From JAZNLR01 sp045579195 (GTDB lineage: Bacteria > Bacillota > Clostridia > Christensenellales > CAMQZB01), in NCBI GenBank assembly GCA_045579195.1, contig JAZNLR010000065.1, positions 1 through 55,898 on the forward strand: a DNA stretch of 55,898 nucleotides. The letters run 5' to 3'. Position numbers and translations under genes: made by a program. How positions within the stretch are numbered: the first letter of the stretch is position 1; each line of letters starts with the position of its first letter. The notes beneath the pieces were generated by a model. The model saw only the letters and a program-made list of their open reading frames with translations. It made no database searches and was not told the DNA's origin. Shown one piece after another: positions 8,905-17,887 of the stretch.

Positions 8905-9608
8905 GCGTGCTTGCAAAATTGAAAGAGCTCCTTTTCCCTGAAGGGTTTTCCTGTGCCGTTTGTGGGCGAGAGATCCGAGAGGGAAAGCACCTCTGTTACG
9001 ATTGCAAAATTACGTTGCCGTATAACGACAAACAACGCTGTGTTAAGTGCGGTCGGGCGATCGATTCCTTTTCGAAGCTCTGCCTTCTCTGCAAGGGGAA
9101 CGAGATCCTCTTTGACCGCGCGTACGCTCCGTTCCGCTATGAAGCGCCTGTTGACCTCCTTGTGCAACGGTTCAAGTATGGCGGGGAACGACATCTTGCG
9201 ACGGTTTTCGCGGAATATCTCGTCGGAGAGTTCTTGCAGGCGGGCATTGCGTGTGATATCATAACCTTTGTTCCCATGACTGCGCGTTCTCAAAAGGCGC
9301 GTGGATATAATCAGTCGGAAGAGCTCGCAAGAGAGCTTGCAAAGAGGCTGAGCCTTCCTTGTGAGGGAGTTCTTTGCAAGGTTCGTGAAACCGAGCGCCA
9401 GGCAACGTTGGGGTTTGACGCCCGTTCCGAAAACTTGCAGGGTGCGATCGTCTGCGAAGGAGAGGTCAAGGGGAAGCACGTGCTTCTCATCGACGACGTT
9501 TTGACAACGGGAGCGACCGCATCTGTGTGTGCGGCGGCATTGAAAAAGAAAAAGGCTGCAAAGGTGAGCGTTTTAACCGTCGCTTCCACCGTGCGGCGTG
9601 TACAATAA
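8901..9608 (+). CDS. comF: ComF family phosphoribosyltransferase-like protein
   Basis: The 235-residue protein has the ComF plan: two N-terminal CxxC pairs forming a zinc finger (CAVCGREI with CYDCK, then CVKCGRAI with CLLC) and a type I phosphoribosyltransferase domain with the PRPP-binding motif VLLIDDVLTTGAT near residue 195. ComF is a cytoplasmic accessory factor in DNA uptake in competent Firmicutes, and is also kept in species with no known competence. No comE or comG genes are in this window. The start overlaps the recD2 stop; placement next to a helicase fits a DNA-handling role. Confidence 0.93.
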   Translation: MSVLAKLKELLFPEGFSCAVCGREIREGKHLCYDCKITLPYNDKQRCVKCGRAIDSFSKLCLLCKGNEILFDRAYAPFRYEAPVDLLVQRFKYGGERHLATVFAEYLVGEFLQAGIACDIITFVPMTARSQKARGYNQSEELARELAKRLSLPCEGVLCKVRETERQATLGFDARSENLQGAIVCEGEVKGKHVLLIDDVLTTGATASVCAAALKKKKAAKVSVLTVASTVRRVQ

Positions 9609-9612
9609 GATC

Positions 9613-9629
9613 TTCGGCAGTTTGCCGAA
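9613..9629. other. Small perfect hairpin at the comF-secA junction
   Basis: TTCGGCA and TGCCGAA pair perfectly around a 3-base loop, directly after the comF stop and 16 bases before the secA ATG. There is no T-tract on the plus strand, so it is not a typical terminator. It may be an RNA-processing or stability element. Confidence 0.45.
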
Positions 9630-9645
9630 AAACAGGAGACTTGAA

Positions 9646-12333
9646 ATGGGACTTATTAAATTCATTCTCGAATCTGACAACCGAAGAAATTTGAAGCGCC
9701 TTGAGAAAATGGCGCAGAAGATCGATGCAATGAGCGCAACGTACGAGAAGATGACCGATGCGGAGCTTCAAGGGCAGACAGCGCTCTTGAAGGCGCGCCT
9801 TGCAAACGGAGAAACGCTGGATGACATCCTGCCCGAGGCGTTTGCGACCTGCCGTGAGGCGAGCGCACGCGTTCTTGGAATGAAGCCTTTCTTCGTTCAG
9901 TTGGTGGGAGGAATTTCCCTCCATCAGGGGCGCGTTGCCGAGATGAAGACGGGTGAAGGAAAGACCCTCGTTGCGACTTTGCCGGCTTACCTGAACGCAC
10001 TTTCCGGAAACGGCGTTCACGTCGTCACCGTCAATGATTATCTTGCAAAGCACCAGGCGGAGTGGATGGGAAAACTCTATAATTTCCTCGGCCTTTCTGT
10101 GGGCGTTATCGTTCCCATGATGGAGACAGAAGAACGCAGAGCAGCTTACGCCTGTGACATTACGTATGCAACCAACAACGAGCTTGGGTTTGATTATCTT
10201 CGCGACAACCTCTGCGTGAACCTTGAGGATAAGACCCAGCGCGGCCTTAACTTCGCCATTGTGGATGAGGTAGACTCCATCCTCATCGATGAGGCGAGAA
10301 CGCCGCTCATCATTTCGGGGAGAGGCGGCGAATCCTCCGAGCTTTATGTGAAAAGTGACCGCTTCGTTAAGACTCTCGTCAAAGATGAAGACTTCGAGCT
10401 TGACGAAAAGGAAATACAGGTGCATATCACCGAAAGCGGTGTTGCAAAGGCAGAGAAATTCTTTGGCCTTGACGATCTTTCCGACGTTGAGAACACCGAT
10501 TTGAACCACAACATTCAGCAGGCACTGAAAGCAAACCACATCTTCCATCGCGATGCAGATTACATCGTTGAGGACAAAGAGGTCATCATCGTTGACGAGT
10601 TCACGGGCCGCTTGATGATCGGCCGTCGCTATTCGGACGGGCTGCATCAGGCAATTGAGGCAAAGGAAGGCGTTCCTGTTCGCGCGGAGAACAAAACGGT
10701 TGCAACCATCACGTTCCAGAACCTCTTCCGCCTTTATAAGAAGTTGTCGGGTATGACGGGAACGGCGAAGACCGAAGAAGAGGAATTCAACAACATTTAC
10801 GGATTGGACGTCACCGTGATCCCCACGAATCTTCCGATGATCCGCGTGGATGAAAACGACGTGATCTATCCGACGCGCGTTGGAAAACTCAATGCCGTCA
10901 TCAAAGAAATTCAAGAGATCCATGCAACGGGAAGGCCCATTCTCGTCGGAACGACCACGGTCGAAGCTTCGGAAGAGATTTCGGCATTGCTTTTGAAGAG
11001 CAAGATCAAGCACAACGTCCTTAACGCGAAGAATCACGCAAAAGAGGCAGAGATCGTTGCTCAGGCAGGTCGCCTGGGAAGCGTCACCATCGCGACCAAC
11101 ATGGCTGGCCGCGGAACGGATATTCTGCTCGGCGGAAATCCGGAATTTTTGGCAAAGCGTCAGCTTCTTGACCATCAGGCAGACCCCGAAAAGCTGAGCG
11201 TTGCAATGTCTTTTATGGCAACGGACGACGAGGAAACGTTGGAACTTCGTGAAAAGTTCCACGAGCTTGTCGCAAATTTTAAGAAGGACACCGATGAAGA
11301 CAAGAAGAAAGTCGTTGAGCTTGGTGGCCTTCACATCATCGGAACGGAGCGTCACGAGTCACGTCGAATTGACAATCAGCTTCGTGGCCGTGCGGGAAGA
11401 CAGGGAGACCCAGGATCTTCCAGATTTTATATCTCCTTGGAAGACGACCTTGCCCGTCGCTTCGGCGGAGAGCAGATGCAACGCGTTTACGAGGCGTTTA
11501 AGCTGGATGACAACGATCCTATTTCGCTCGGCATCTTGACCAAGCGCATCGAGGGCGCACAGCAGACCATCGAGGGCAGAAACTTTGGGATTCGAAAACA
11601 TATTTTGGAATATGACGACGTGATGAACAAACAGCGCGCCGTGATGTATGCCGAGCGCGATAAGGTGCTTGCGGGAACGGATATCCACGGCGAGATCGTT
11701 GGAATGATCAAGCAGCATCTTGACCTCGTTTTCAACGCAAGCACGGACGGAAAGAACCCCGACATCAAGTCGTGGAACTTCGATGAGATCAACCGTGACC
11801 TTGAGGAATTCTTCCTCCCGGCAGGGACGGGCTATATCACGCGCGAAATGGCGGAGCAGATGAATGTTCCCGAAATTTACGACGCGCTTGAAAAACACAT
11901 TCTTGAAGAGTATGAGGAGCGTGTCAAAGCGTACGAAGAGCAGGGCGTGGAGTTCAAAAAGGCAGAGCGCAACGTTTTGCTTTGGGTAATTGACAGACAG
12001 TGGACGGACCACATTGACGCGATGGATCAGCTTCGCAGAAGCATCGGACTTCGCGCATATGGTCAGCATGACCCCGTCGTTGCCTATAAACAAGAGGGCT
12101 TCGAGATGTTTGAAGATATGACTCTCCGCATCCGTGAGGAGACGGTCAAAACGCTGATGAAGGCGCGCTTCAACGTCATCCCTGAGCGCAAGCAGAGCGT
12201 CAGCAACATTCAGGCGGGTCAGGAAGGGCAGCAGCAAAGGGGCGGACGGGCAAAGAGCCAGAAGACGGTGGGAAGAAACGACCCGTGTCCGTGCGGAAGC
12301 GGCAAGAAGTTTAAGCATTGCTGTGGACGATAA
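9646..12333 (+). CDS. secA: Preprotein translocase ATPase SecA
   Basis: SecA drives post-translational export of unfolded proteins through SecYEG (secY is encoded at 37776-39083). The 895-residue protein shows Walker A MKTGEGKT at about 99-106, the DEAD-type motif VDEVDSILIDEARTP from about 206, the helicase motifs TNMAGRGTDI and QLRGRAGRQGDPG, and a C-terminal zinc-binding SEC-C motif CPCGSGKKFKHCC from about residue 880, which binds SecB or ribosomes. I chose ATG 9646, which has CAGGAG upstream and gives the family N-terminus; the upstream in-frame GTG at 9598 lies inside comF. prfB follows 34 bases later, an old and common gene pair. Confidence 0.97.
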   Translation: MGLIKFILESDNRRNLKRLEKMAQKIDAMSATYEKMTDAELQGQTALLKARLANGETLDDILPEAFATCREASARVLGMKPFFVQLVGGISLHQGRVAEMKTGEGKTLVATLPAYLNALSGNGVHVVTVNDYLAKHQAEWMGKLYNFLGLSVGVIVPMMETEERRAAYACDITYATNNELGFDYLRDNLCVNLEDKTQRGLNFAIVDEVDSILIDEARTPLIISGRGGESSELYVKSDRFVKTLVKDEDFELDEKEIQVHITESGVAKAEKFFGLDDLSDVENTDLNHNIQQALKANHIFHRDADYIVEDKEVIIVDEFTGRLMIGRRYSDGLHQAIEAKEGVPVRAENKTVATITFQNLFRLYKKLSGMTGTAKTEEEEFNNIYGLDVTVIPTNLPMIRVDENDVIYPTRVGKLNAVIKEIQEIHATGRPILVGTTTVEASEEISALLLKSKIKHNVLNAKNHAKEAEIVAQAGRLGSVTIATNMAGRGTDILLGGNPEFLAKRQLLDHQADPEKLSVAMSFMATDDEETLELREKFHELVANFKKDTDEDKKKVVELGGLHIIGTERHESRRIDNQLRGRAGRQGDPGSSRFYISLEDDLARRFGGEQMQRVYEAFKLDDNDPISLGILTKRIEGAQQTIEGRNFGIRKHILEYDDVMNKQRAVMYAERDKVLAGTDIHGEIVGMIKQHLDLVFNASTDGKNPDIKSWNFDEINRDLEEFFLPAGTGYITREMAEQMNVPEIYDALEKHILEEYEERVKAYEEQGVEFKKAERNVLLWVIDRQWTDHIDAMDQLRRSIGLRAYGQHDPVVAYKQEGFEMFEDMTLRIREETVKTLMKARFNVIPERKQSVSNIQAGQEGQQQRGGRAKSQKTVGRNDPCPCGSGKKFKHCCGR

Positions 12334-12367
12334 ATAAGAAAGAAAACAAATCAAAAGGAGCAACGTT

Positions 12368-13463
12368 ATGCAGACTGATGAATTGAAATTTAAGCTCAAA
12401 GGACTCTTTGAGACTCTGAACCAGGCAGGAAACTCTCTTTGACATCGCCAAGTTGGAATCCGAATTGGCAGAACTGAAAGAACAACAGGAAGATCCCGAG
12501 CTTTGGAACGATATGAAAAAGGCGCAGGCCATCAACAAAAAGGCGGCGGCGGTCTCTTCCAAGATTGAAGAATTCAAGAAGCTCTCTTCCCTCTATGAGG
12601 AGACGAAGGGGCTTTTGGAGCTCGCAGAAGAGGCGGAAGACGACAGTCTGATTCCCGAAATCGAAAGCGAGATCCTCACGCTGGAGCGCGACCTTGATCA
12701 TCTGATGCTCAAGACGCTGCTTCGCGGAAAGTACGATGCGAACAACGCCATTCTCACCCTGCATGCAGGCGCTGGCGGAACGGAGGCTTGTGATTGGACG
12801 AGCATCTTATACCGCATGTACAGCCGATATGCAGAGCGTAACGGGTATACCGTCACGGAGCTTGATAAGCTGGATGGTGACGAGGCGGGCATCAAGAGCG
12901 TCACGTTCACCGTTGAGGGAGAAAATGCGTATGGATACCTGCGCGCGGAAAAGGGCGTTCACCGCCTAGTGCGCATCTCGCCGTTTGACTCCAACGCGAG
13001 AAGGCACACTTCGTTCGCATCCCTGGAAGTTATGCCCGAAATTGAAGAGGCGGGGGACATCGTCATTCGCCCGGAAGAGCTGAAAGTGGACACTTATCGT
13101 TCGAGCGGAGCGGGTGGACAGCACGTCAACAAGACGGAATCTGCAATCCGCATTACGCACTTACCAACAGGTATTATCGTTGCCTGCCAGAATGAGCGCT
13201 CACAGATTCAGAACCGCGAGCAAGCGATGAAAATGCTGTACTCCAAGTTGGTCGAGAAGCGTGAGCGTGAACAGATGGAAGAGGCGCAGAGCATTCAGGG
13301 CCAGCTTAAAAAGATCGAGTGGGGAAGTCAGATCCGAAGCTACGTCTTCCAGCCGTATACGATGGTCAAAGATCACAGAACGGGCTTTGAAACGGGAAAT
13401 ATCACCGCCGTGATGGACGGCGATATCGAAGGATTTATCTATGATTACCTCAGAAAGAGCTGA
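12368..13463 (+). CDS. prfB: Peptide chain release factor 2, made by programmed +1 frameshift
   Basis: RF2 ends translation at UGA and UAA. The gene is in two frames: codons 1-24 from ATG 12368 (AAAGGAG upstream) end with CTT TGA at 12437-12442, and the rest continues in the +1 frame from GAC at 12441, giving 364 residues, the normal RF2 length. This is the classical autoregulatory frameshift, in which slow UGA reading when RF2 is scarce lets the ribosome slip on CTT. Downstream are the stop-recognition tripeptide SPF (ISPFDSNARRHTS) and the catalytic GGQ loop (SSGAGGQHVNKTES). It is not a broken gene; an automatic call would start it too late. Confidence 0.97.
12437..12443 (+). promoter_or_regulatory. 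prfB: Programmed +1 frameshift site of prfB
   Basis: CTT TGA C, the canonical RF2 slip site, with an internal Shine-Dalgarno-like AGGAAA a few bases upstream. The upstream element is weaker than the AGGGGG found in Escherichia coli. Confidence 0.95.
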
Positions 13464-13521
13464 GACCTTTTTCGAGCGAACCAAACGCCGCGCAAGTGAG
13501 AGCCGAAAAAAGGATGAGATC

Positions 13522-14532
13522 GTGATTTTGGGAATCGAATCCTCCTGCGATGAGACGGCGGCATCTATCGTTGTAAACGGTCGTAAGGTGGAAAGCTCGG
13601 TCATTTCCACCCAGATTGACATCCATAAGCGCTTTGGCGGTGTCGTCCCTGAAATTGCAAGTCGAAACCACACGATGCAACTCTGTTCGGTGGTTACGCG
13701 TGCGCTTGAGGACGCAGGAAGAACCCTTGCGGACGTGGATGCGATCGCGGTGACAAAGGGTGCAGGCTTGGTGGGCGCACTTCTTGCGGGAATCAGCTTT
13801 GCCAAAGGTCTTGCGTTTGCGAACGGCATTCCGCTCGTTGGGGTCAATCACATCCGCGGCCATATCGCCGCAAATTACATCGAGGATGCGTCGTTAGAGC
13901 CGCCATTCTTGTGCTTGCTTGCAAGCGGAGGGCACACAGCGATCCTGCGCGTGGATGATTACGCAAAGCATACTCTCATCGGAACGACGGTGGATGATGC
14001 CGCAGGAGAGGCTTTCGACAAGGTCGCGCGCGTTCTCGGCTTGGAGTACCCCGGCGGACCGAAGGTCTCCGCGCTTGCAAAGGAAGGAAGGAATTCCATC
14101 GTGCTCCCTGCGATGTTCAAGGGTGAGAAACACTATCACCTAAGTTATAGTGGTTTGAAGACTGCCGTTGTCAACCTCGTTCACACGGCAACGCAGAGGG
14201 GGGAAGAGGTCAACAAGGCAGACCTTTGCTGTTCGTTTGAGCATGCGGCGCTGGATCCACTTGTGGAAAGAGCTTTCCGCGCGGCAAGAGAATTCGGAAT
14301 GAAAACCATTTGCCTTGCAGGCGGAGTTGCCGCCAATGACTACTTGCGAACTCGCGTTTTAGAGCTCGCAAACAAGAAGGGAATGCGCTGTGTCATCCCC
14401 GAAAAGAGAAACTGCACGGACAACGCTGCGATGATTGCGGCGGAAGGATATCTTCAGTTTATGAACGACAATTTATCCGATCTCGACCTCAATGCAGAGC
14501 CGTCGTTAAGACCGGATTTTGTTCAGGAATGA
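13522..14532 (+). CDS. tsaD: tRNA N6-threonylcarbamoyladenosine transferase TsaD
   Basis: TsaD transfers threonylcarbamoyl to A37 of tRNAs reading ANN codons, working with TsaB and TsaE. The protein begins with the family N-terminus ILGIESSCDETAAS and has the metal-binding HxxxH in NHIRGH (near 109-113), ASGGHTA, and DDAAGEAFDKVARVLGL. I prefer the GTG at 13522 (AAAAAAGGA upstream), giving 336 residues, the usual length. An ATG at 13441 with AAGGA upstream is also possible and would add 27 residues overlapping the end of prfB. No tsaB or tsaE is present in the window. Confidence 0.94.
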   Translation: MILGIESSCDETAASIVVNGRKVESSVISTQIDIHKRFGGVVPEIASRNHTMQLCSVVTRALEDAGRTLADVDAIAVTKGAGLVGALLAGISFAKGLAFANGIPLVGVNHIRGHIAANYIEDASLEPPFLCLLASGGHTAILRVDDYAKHTLIGTTVDDAAGEAFDKVARVLGLEYPGGPKVSALAKEGRNSIVLPAMFKGEKHYHLSYSGLKTAVVNLVHTATQRGEEVNKADLCCSFEHAALDPLVERAFRAAREFGMKTICLAGGVAANDYLRTRVLELANKKGMRCVIPEKRNCTDNAAMIAAEGYLQFMNDNLSDLDLNAEPSLRPDFVQE

Positions 14533-14560
14533 GCGAGAAGAAAAATATAGTAGAAAAAAC

Positions 14561-14606
14561 GTATAAATAGTCAAATTGTTTATATTTATACTGACTGTCA
14601 AACAGT
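14561..14606. promoter_or_regulatory. Operator-like inverted repeats before the aminotransferase promoter
   Basis: GTATAAATA (14561-14569) is the exact inverse of TATTTATAC (14583-14591), and ACTGT-caa-ACAGT (14594-14606) touches the -35 box. The AT-rich dyads just upstream of and touching the promoter suggest transcription factor sites; the regulator is unknown. Confidence 0.4.
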
Positions 14607-14634
14607 TGCAAAATGCACGCAAATAGTGTATAGT
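14606..14634 (+). promoter_or_regulatory. Promoter of the aminotransferase operon
   Basis: TTGCAA (14606-14611), 17-base spacer, TATAGT (14629-14634), 44 bases before the chosen start. Confidence 0.7.
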
Positions 14635-14678
14635 ATCACTTACCAACGAGAGCTTGAATCGGTATGCGGAGGAAGAAT

Positions 14679-15872
14679 ATGTCAATTTCAAAGAGAGCAT
14701 CGCAGATCTCGCCGTCCTTAACGCTCGCAATCACGGCGAAGGCAAAGAAAATGAGTGCAGAGGGGATTTCGGTCATCGGATTTGGTGCCGGAGAGCCTGA
14801 TTTTAACACACCGGACTATATCATTGAAGCGGCAAAGAAGGCGCTTGACGATGGAATGACGAAGTACACGCCCGCAGCGGGAATTATGCCGCTCCGCGAG
14901 GCGATTTGTGCGAAACTTGAGAGGGACAATGGTCTTTCTTATGCAGCCAATCAGATCGTTGTTTCCAACGGCGCAAAGCATTCGTTATTTAACGTGATGG
15001 AAGCCATCGTGGATGACGGAGATGAGGTCATCATCCCTGCGCCGTTTTGGTTGACGTACCCTGAGCTTGTCAAGATGGCAGGGGGTGTTCCCGTCATCGT
15101 GAACACCGAGGAACAGAATCATTTCAAGATAACACCCGACGCATTGCGCGCAGCAATCACCGAGAAGACGAAAGCTTTCATCTTGAATTCTCCCTCCAAC
15201 CCGACGGGAACTGTTTACGAAAAAGAAGAGCTGTTCGCGCTTGCGGAGGTGCTGGAAGAGGCGGGAATTTACGTTATTTCAGATGAGATCTATGAAAAAC
15301 TCGTCTATGATGGAAAGAAGCATTACTCCATCGCATCCTACAGCGAAAAGTTGAAAGAGAAGACCATCGTCGTCAACGGGATGTCGAAGTCGTACGCTAT
15401 GACGGGATGGAGAATTGGATATCTTGCGGCACCGCTTGCAATTGCGAAGGCAATCGACAGCGTTCAGAGTCATGCAACGTCCAACCCCAATAGCATCGCG
15501 CAGTACGCCGCGCTTGCCGCGCTCAACGGAGGCGAGGCTTTCCTCTCCGAAATGGTCAAGACGTTTGATGAGAGAAGAAAGTTTATGGTCGAGCGAGTCA
15601 ACGCGATAGACGGATTAAGTTGTAAAACACCAATGGGCGCATTTTATGTCCTTGTGAACGTTTCAGAATTGCTTGGAAAGAAGTATGGTGAAAAGCTCAT
15701 CAGCAACACCGTTGAGCTCGCAGATGCAATGCTGGAGGCAGGAGTTGCAGTCGTTCCCGGCATCTCTTTTGGAGCGGATGAATATATTCGGTTAAGCTAT
15801 GCTATTTCTCTTGTAGATATTGAGGAGGGATTGAAGCGCATCGAGGGTTTTGTCCGCGCCATGACGGAATGA
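14679..15872 (+). CDS. Class I/II pyridoxal phosphate aminotransferase, aspartate aminotransferase-like
   Basis: The 397-residue protein is a fold-type I aminotransferase of the aspartate aminotransferase 1-beta group. Visible signatures are GAGEPDFNTPDYI near the N-terminus, NSPSNPTGTVY in the cofactor cleft, SDEIYEKLVYDGKKH and the Schiff-base lysine in SKSYAMTGWRIGY (about K237). It most likely exchanges amino groups between aspartate or a similar donor and 2-oxoglutarate in the cytoplasm. ATG 14679 is chosen because GGAGGA lies 5 bases upstream; the ATG at 14664 lacks a site. The citrate synthase-like gene follows after 16 bases, so the pair links carbon skeleton supply to amino acid synthesis. 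Confidence 0.92.
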   Translation: MSISKRASQISPSLTLAITAKAKKMSAEGISVIGFGAGEPDFNTPDYIIEAAKKALDDGMTKYTPAAGIMPLREAICAKLERDNGLSYAANQIVVSNGAKHSLFNVMEAIVDDGDEVIIPAPFWLTYPELVKMAGGVPVIVNTEEQNHFKITPDALRAAITEKTKAFILNSPSNPTGTVYEKEELFALAEVLEEAGIYVISDEIYEKLVYDGKKHYSIASYSEKLKEKTIVVNGMSKSYAMTGWRIGYLAAPLAIAKAIDSVQSHATSNPNSIAQYAALAALNGGEAFLSEMVKTFDERRKFMVERVNAIDGLSCKTPMGAFYVLVNVSELLGKKYGEKLISNTVELADAMLEAGVAVVPGISFGADEYIRLSYAISLVDIEEGLKRIEGFVRAMTE

Positions 15873-15888
15873 AAACGGAGAAAAATAT

Positions 15889-17271
15889 ATGATTGTTAGA
15901 AATAAAAACAACCTTCTTGAGTACGAAAATTATCAATACGAGCTGCAGGACGTGGAGGAGCCAAACCTCTACCGCGAGCTGTTTGATTATGACTCGATTC
16001 CCAAAGTCGTCTTCAACGATCGCCACGTTCCGATGGTGACGCCTGCAAATCTTTATATTTCAGATACCACGTTCCGCGACGGGCAGCAGTCCACGTCGCC
16101 TTACACGACCGAACAGATCATTCAGATCTACAAGCTGATGCACGAGCTTGGCGGCCCGAACGGAATCATTCGCCAGAGTGAGTTCTTCCTCTACAGCGAA
16201 AAGGATAAGAAGGCGGCGCAAGGGTGCATGGACTTGGGATACGAATTCCCCGAGGTCACGAGCTGGATTCGTGCAAACGAGAAGGACTTTGAGCTCGTCA
16301 AACAGATGGGCGTTAAGGAAACGGGAATTCTCACCAGCTGTTCAGATTACCATATCTTCAAGAAGATGAACTTGACGCGCAGACAGGCGCTCGATAAGTA
16401 CCTTGGGATTGTCAAAACTGCGCTGTCTTACGGCATTCGTCCACGCTGTCACTTTGAGGACATTACGCGTGCCGATTTTTACGGCTTTGTTATCCCCTTT
16501 GCGGTGGAGCTGATGAAGCTGTCCGAAGAGGCGAAGATTCCCATCAAGATCCGCGCGTGCGACACGATGGGCTTTGGAATCTCCTTCCCGGGCTCCGCGC
16601 TTCCGCGTAGCGTTCAGGGCTTGGTGTACGGCCTTCGTTATTACGCAGGTGTTCCCGAAGAGATGCTCGAATGGCACGGCCATAATGACTTTTATAAGGT
16701 GGTTTCGAACGCAACGACAGCTTGGCTTTACGGCTGTTCCACCATCAACTGTTCGCTTCTCGGCATTGGAGAGAGAACGGGAAATTGCCCGCTTGAGGCA
16801 ATGGCTGTAGAATATGCTTCTCTGCGTGGCACGACGGACGGAATGGATCTGACGAAGATCACCGAAATCGCGGAGTACTTTGAAAATGAACTGGGATACG
16901 TCATTCCTCCCAGAACGCCGTTTGTCGGAAGAAGCTTCAATGCAACGCGTGCAGGGATTCATGCGGACGGACTTTTGAAGGACGAGGAGATCTACAACGT
17001 CTTCAATACGACGAAGATCTTGAATCGCCCGCCACACGTTTCCATCAATAACACGAGTGGTCTTGCAGGTTTGGCATATTGGGTAAATGAGTTCTACGAG
17101 CTCAAACCCCAGAACCGCATTGACAAGAACGATGCACTCATCGTGCGGATGAAAGAATCGATCGACAAGCTTTATTCGGATGGACGCAACAGCATTATGG
17201 GCGACGACGAGCTGGATGAACTTGTTCGTAACCTCGATGCAAAGCGCCATAAGCTGTTCTTGCTTGACTAA
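15889..17271 (+). CDS. Probable (Re)-citrate synthase of the isopropylmalate/homocitrate synthase family
   Basis: The 460-residue protein is an HMGL-like TIM barrel with the family's DTTFRDGQQS metal-binding motif near residue 60, an arginine/glutamate-rich active site and late histidines in EWHGHNDFYK and AGIHADGLLK. From memory, the N-terminal ELQDVEEPNLYRELF and the overall pattern match the clostridial (Re)-citrate synthases rather than LeuA: the LeuA C-terminal regulatory domain is lacking, and no leucine genes are adjacent. (Re)-citrate synthase makes citrate from oxaloacetate and acetyl-CoA in anaerobes without the usual GltA. The aminotransferase upstream would use the resulting 2-oxoglutarate. 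Isopropylmalate or homocitrate synthase remain alternatives. Confidence 0.75.
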   Translation: MIVRNKNNLLEYENYQYELQDVEEPNLYRELFDYDSIPKVVFNDRHVPMVTPANLYISDTTFRDGQQSTSPYTTEQIIQIYKLMHELGGPNGIIRQSEFFLYSEKDKKAAQGCMDLGYEFPEVTSWIRANEKDFELVKQMGVKETGILTSCSDYHIFKKMNLTRRQALDKYLGIVKTALSYGIRPRCHFEDITRADFYGFVIPFAVELMKLSEEAKIPIKIRACDTMGFGISFPGSALPRSVQGLVYGLRYYAGVPEEMLEWHGHNDFYKVVSNATTAWLYGCSTINCSLLGIGERTGNCPLEAMAVEYASLRGTTDGMDLTKITEIAEYFENELGYVIPPRTPFVGRSFNATRAGIHADGLLKDEEIYNVFNTTKILNRPPHVSINNTSGLAGLAYWVNEFYELKPQNRIDKNDALIVRMKESIDKLYSDGRNSIMGDDELDELVRNLDAKRHKLFLLD

Positions 17272-17325
17272 TTGCCAAAAATTTCCATCCTCACAAAAAA
17301 AAGACAATAAATTTCAAAAAAAGTA

Positions 17326-17354
17326 TTGAAATTTGTCCTCGTATTGAGTACAAT
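17326..17354 (+). promoter_or_regulatory. Promoter of the P-loop protein gene
   Basis: TTGAAA (17326-17331), 17-base spacer, TACAAT (17349-17354). Confidence 0.7.
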
Positions 17355-17394
17355 AGAAGTACAGAATTTATTATCATCATTGGAGGATTGAATA

Positions 17395-17802
17395 ATGATC
17401 AATATTATTTACGGTGCAAAAGGCGCAGGTAAGACCAAAAAGATTATTGACGCTGCAAACGATTCGTTACAGGTCGCAAAAGGAAACATTGTCTTTTTGA
17501 CGGATACCGATCGCTATAGCCCGCAGATAAACTATCAGATCCGCTTTATTAATACAAAGGATTATGAGATCAAAACTGAAATGGGTCTTTATGGCTTCAT
17601 TCGCGGTTTGATCGCAGGCAACACGGACATTGAGTACGTCTATATCGACGGTGCGGCAAGAATGGCAAATCTGCCGCTTGAAGAAATGGGCGGACTTTAC
17701 GACATGATCGGTCAGCTTTCTCAGAAATTCAACATCAATTTCTGCCTGACCGTCAGCGCAGACGAAAACGACATTCCTGACTTCATCAAGAAGTATCTTT
17801 AA
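17395..17802 (+). CDS. Small P-loop NTP-binding protein of unknown function
   Basis: The 135-residue protein begins with a textbook Walker A, GAKGAGKT at residues 7-14, and has a Walker B-like hydrophobic strand ending in acid, YVYIDGAARM, near 80-89. It lacks further motifs and is too short for a kinase or helicase. Similar stand-alone proteins in Clostridia are often labelled twitching-motility PilT-like, which says little about function. It has its own promoter and a GGAGG site and lies ahead of thrC, separated by a terminator-like hairpin. Function unknown. Confidence 0.8.
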   Translation: MINIIYGAKGAGKTKKIIDAANDSLQVAKGNIVFLTDTDRYSPQINYQIRFINTKDYEIKTEMGLYGFIRGLIAGNTDIEYVYIDGAARMANLPLEEMGGLYDMIGQLSQKFNINFCLTVSADENDIPDFIKKYL

Positions 17803-17816
17803 TCGCAGATGCGATT

Positions 17817-17841
17817 GCTTTGCCGTGTCTTCGGCAAGCAA
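17817..17841 (+). other. Hairpin upstream of the thrC terminator-like stem
   Basis: TTGCTTTGCCG pairs with CGGCAAGCAA with one bulged T. It lies 13 bases before the terminator-like hairpin and could be part of an attenuation switch or a 3'-end protecting structure. Confidence 0.4.
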
Positions 17842-17853
17842 ATGAGATGTTTG

Positions 17854-17887
17854 AAGGTGCGCGTTTTTCTTCGCGCACCTTTTTTTT
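17854..17887 (+). terminator. Strong intrinsic terminator between the P-loop gene and thrC
   Basis: AGGTGCGCG pairs with CGCGCACCT and is followed by eight T. thrC starts only 27 bases later, so this may act as an attenuator or partial terminator. Confidence 0.85.

Noticed and set aside
9487..11355. Leftward open frame of 622 codons opposite secA
   Set aside because: Arises from codon bias in secA read backwards; composition is abnormal and SecA motifs are intact on the plus strand.
12368..12442. Frameshift or truncation in prfB
   Set aside because: The CTT TGA C site and the normal total length show it is the programmed frameshift.
13441..13521. Extended N-terminus of TsaD from ATG 13441
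   Set aside because: It would add 27 residues absent from the family and overlap prfB; the GTG at 13522 with AAAAAAGGA gives the standard protein. Kept as an alternative.
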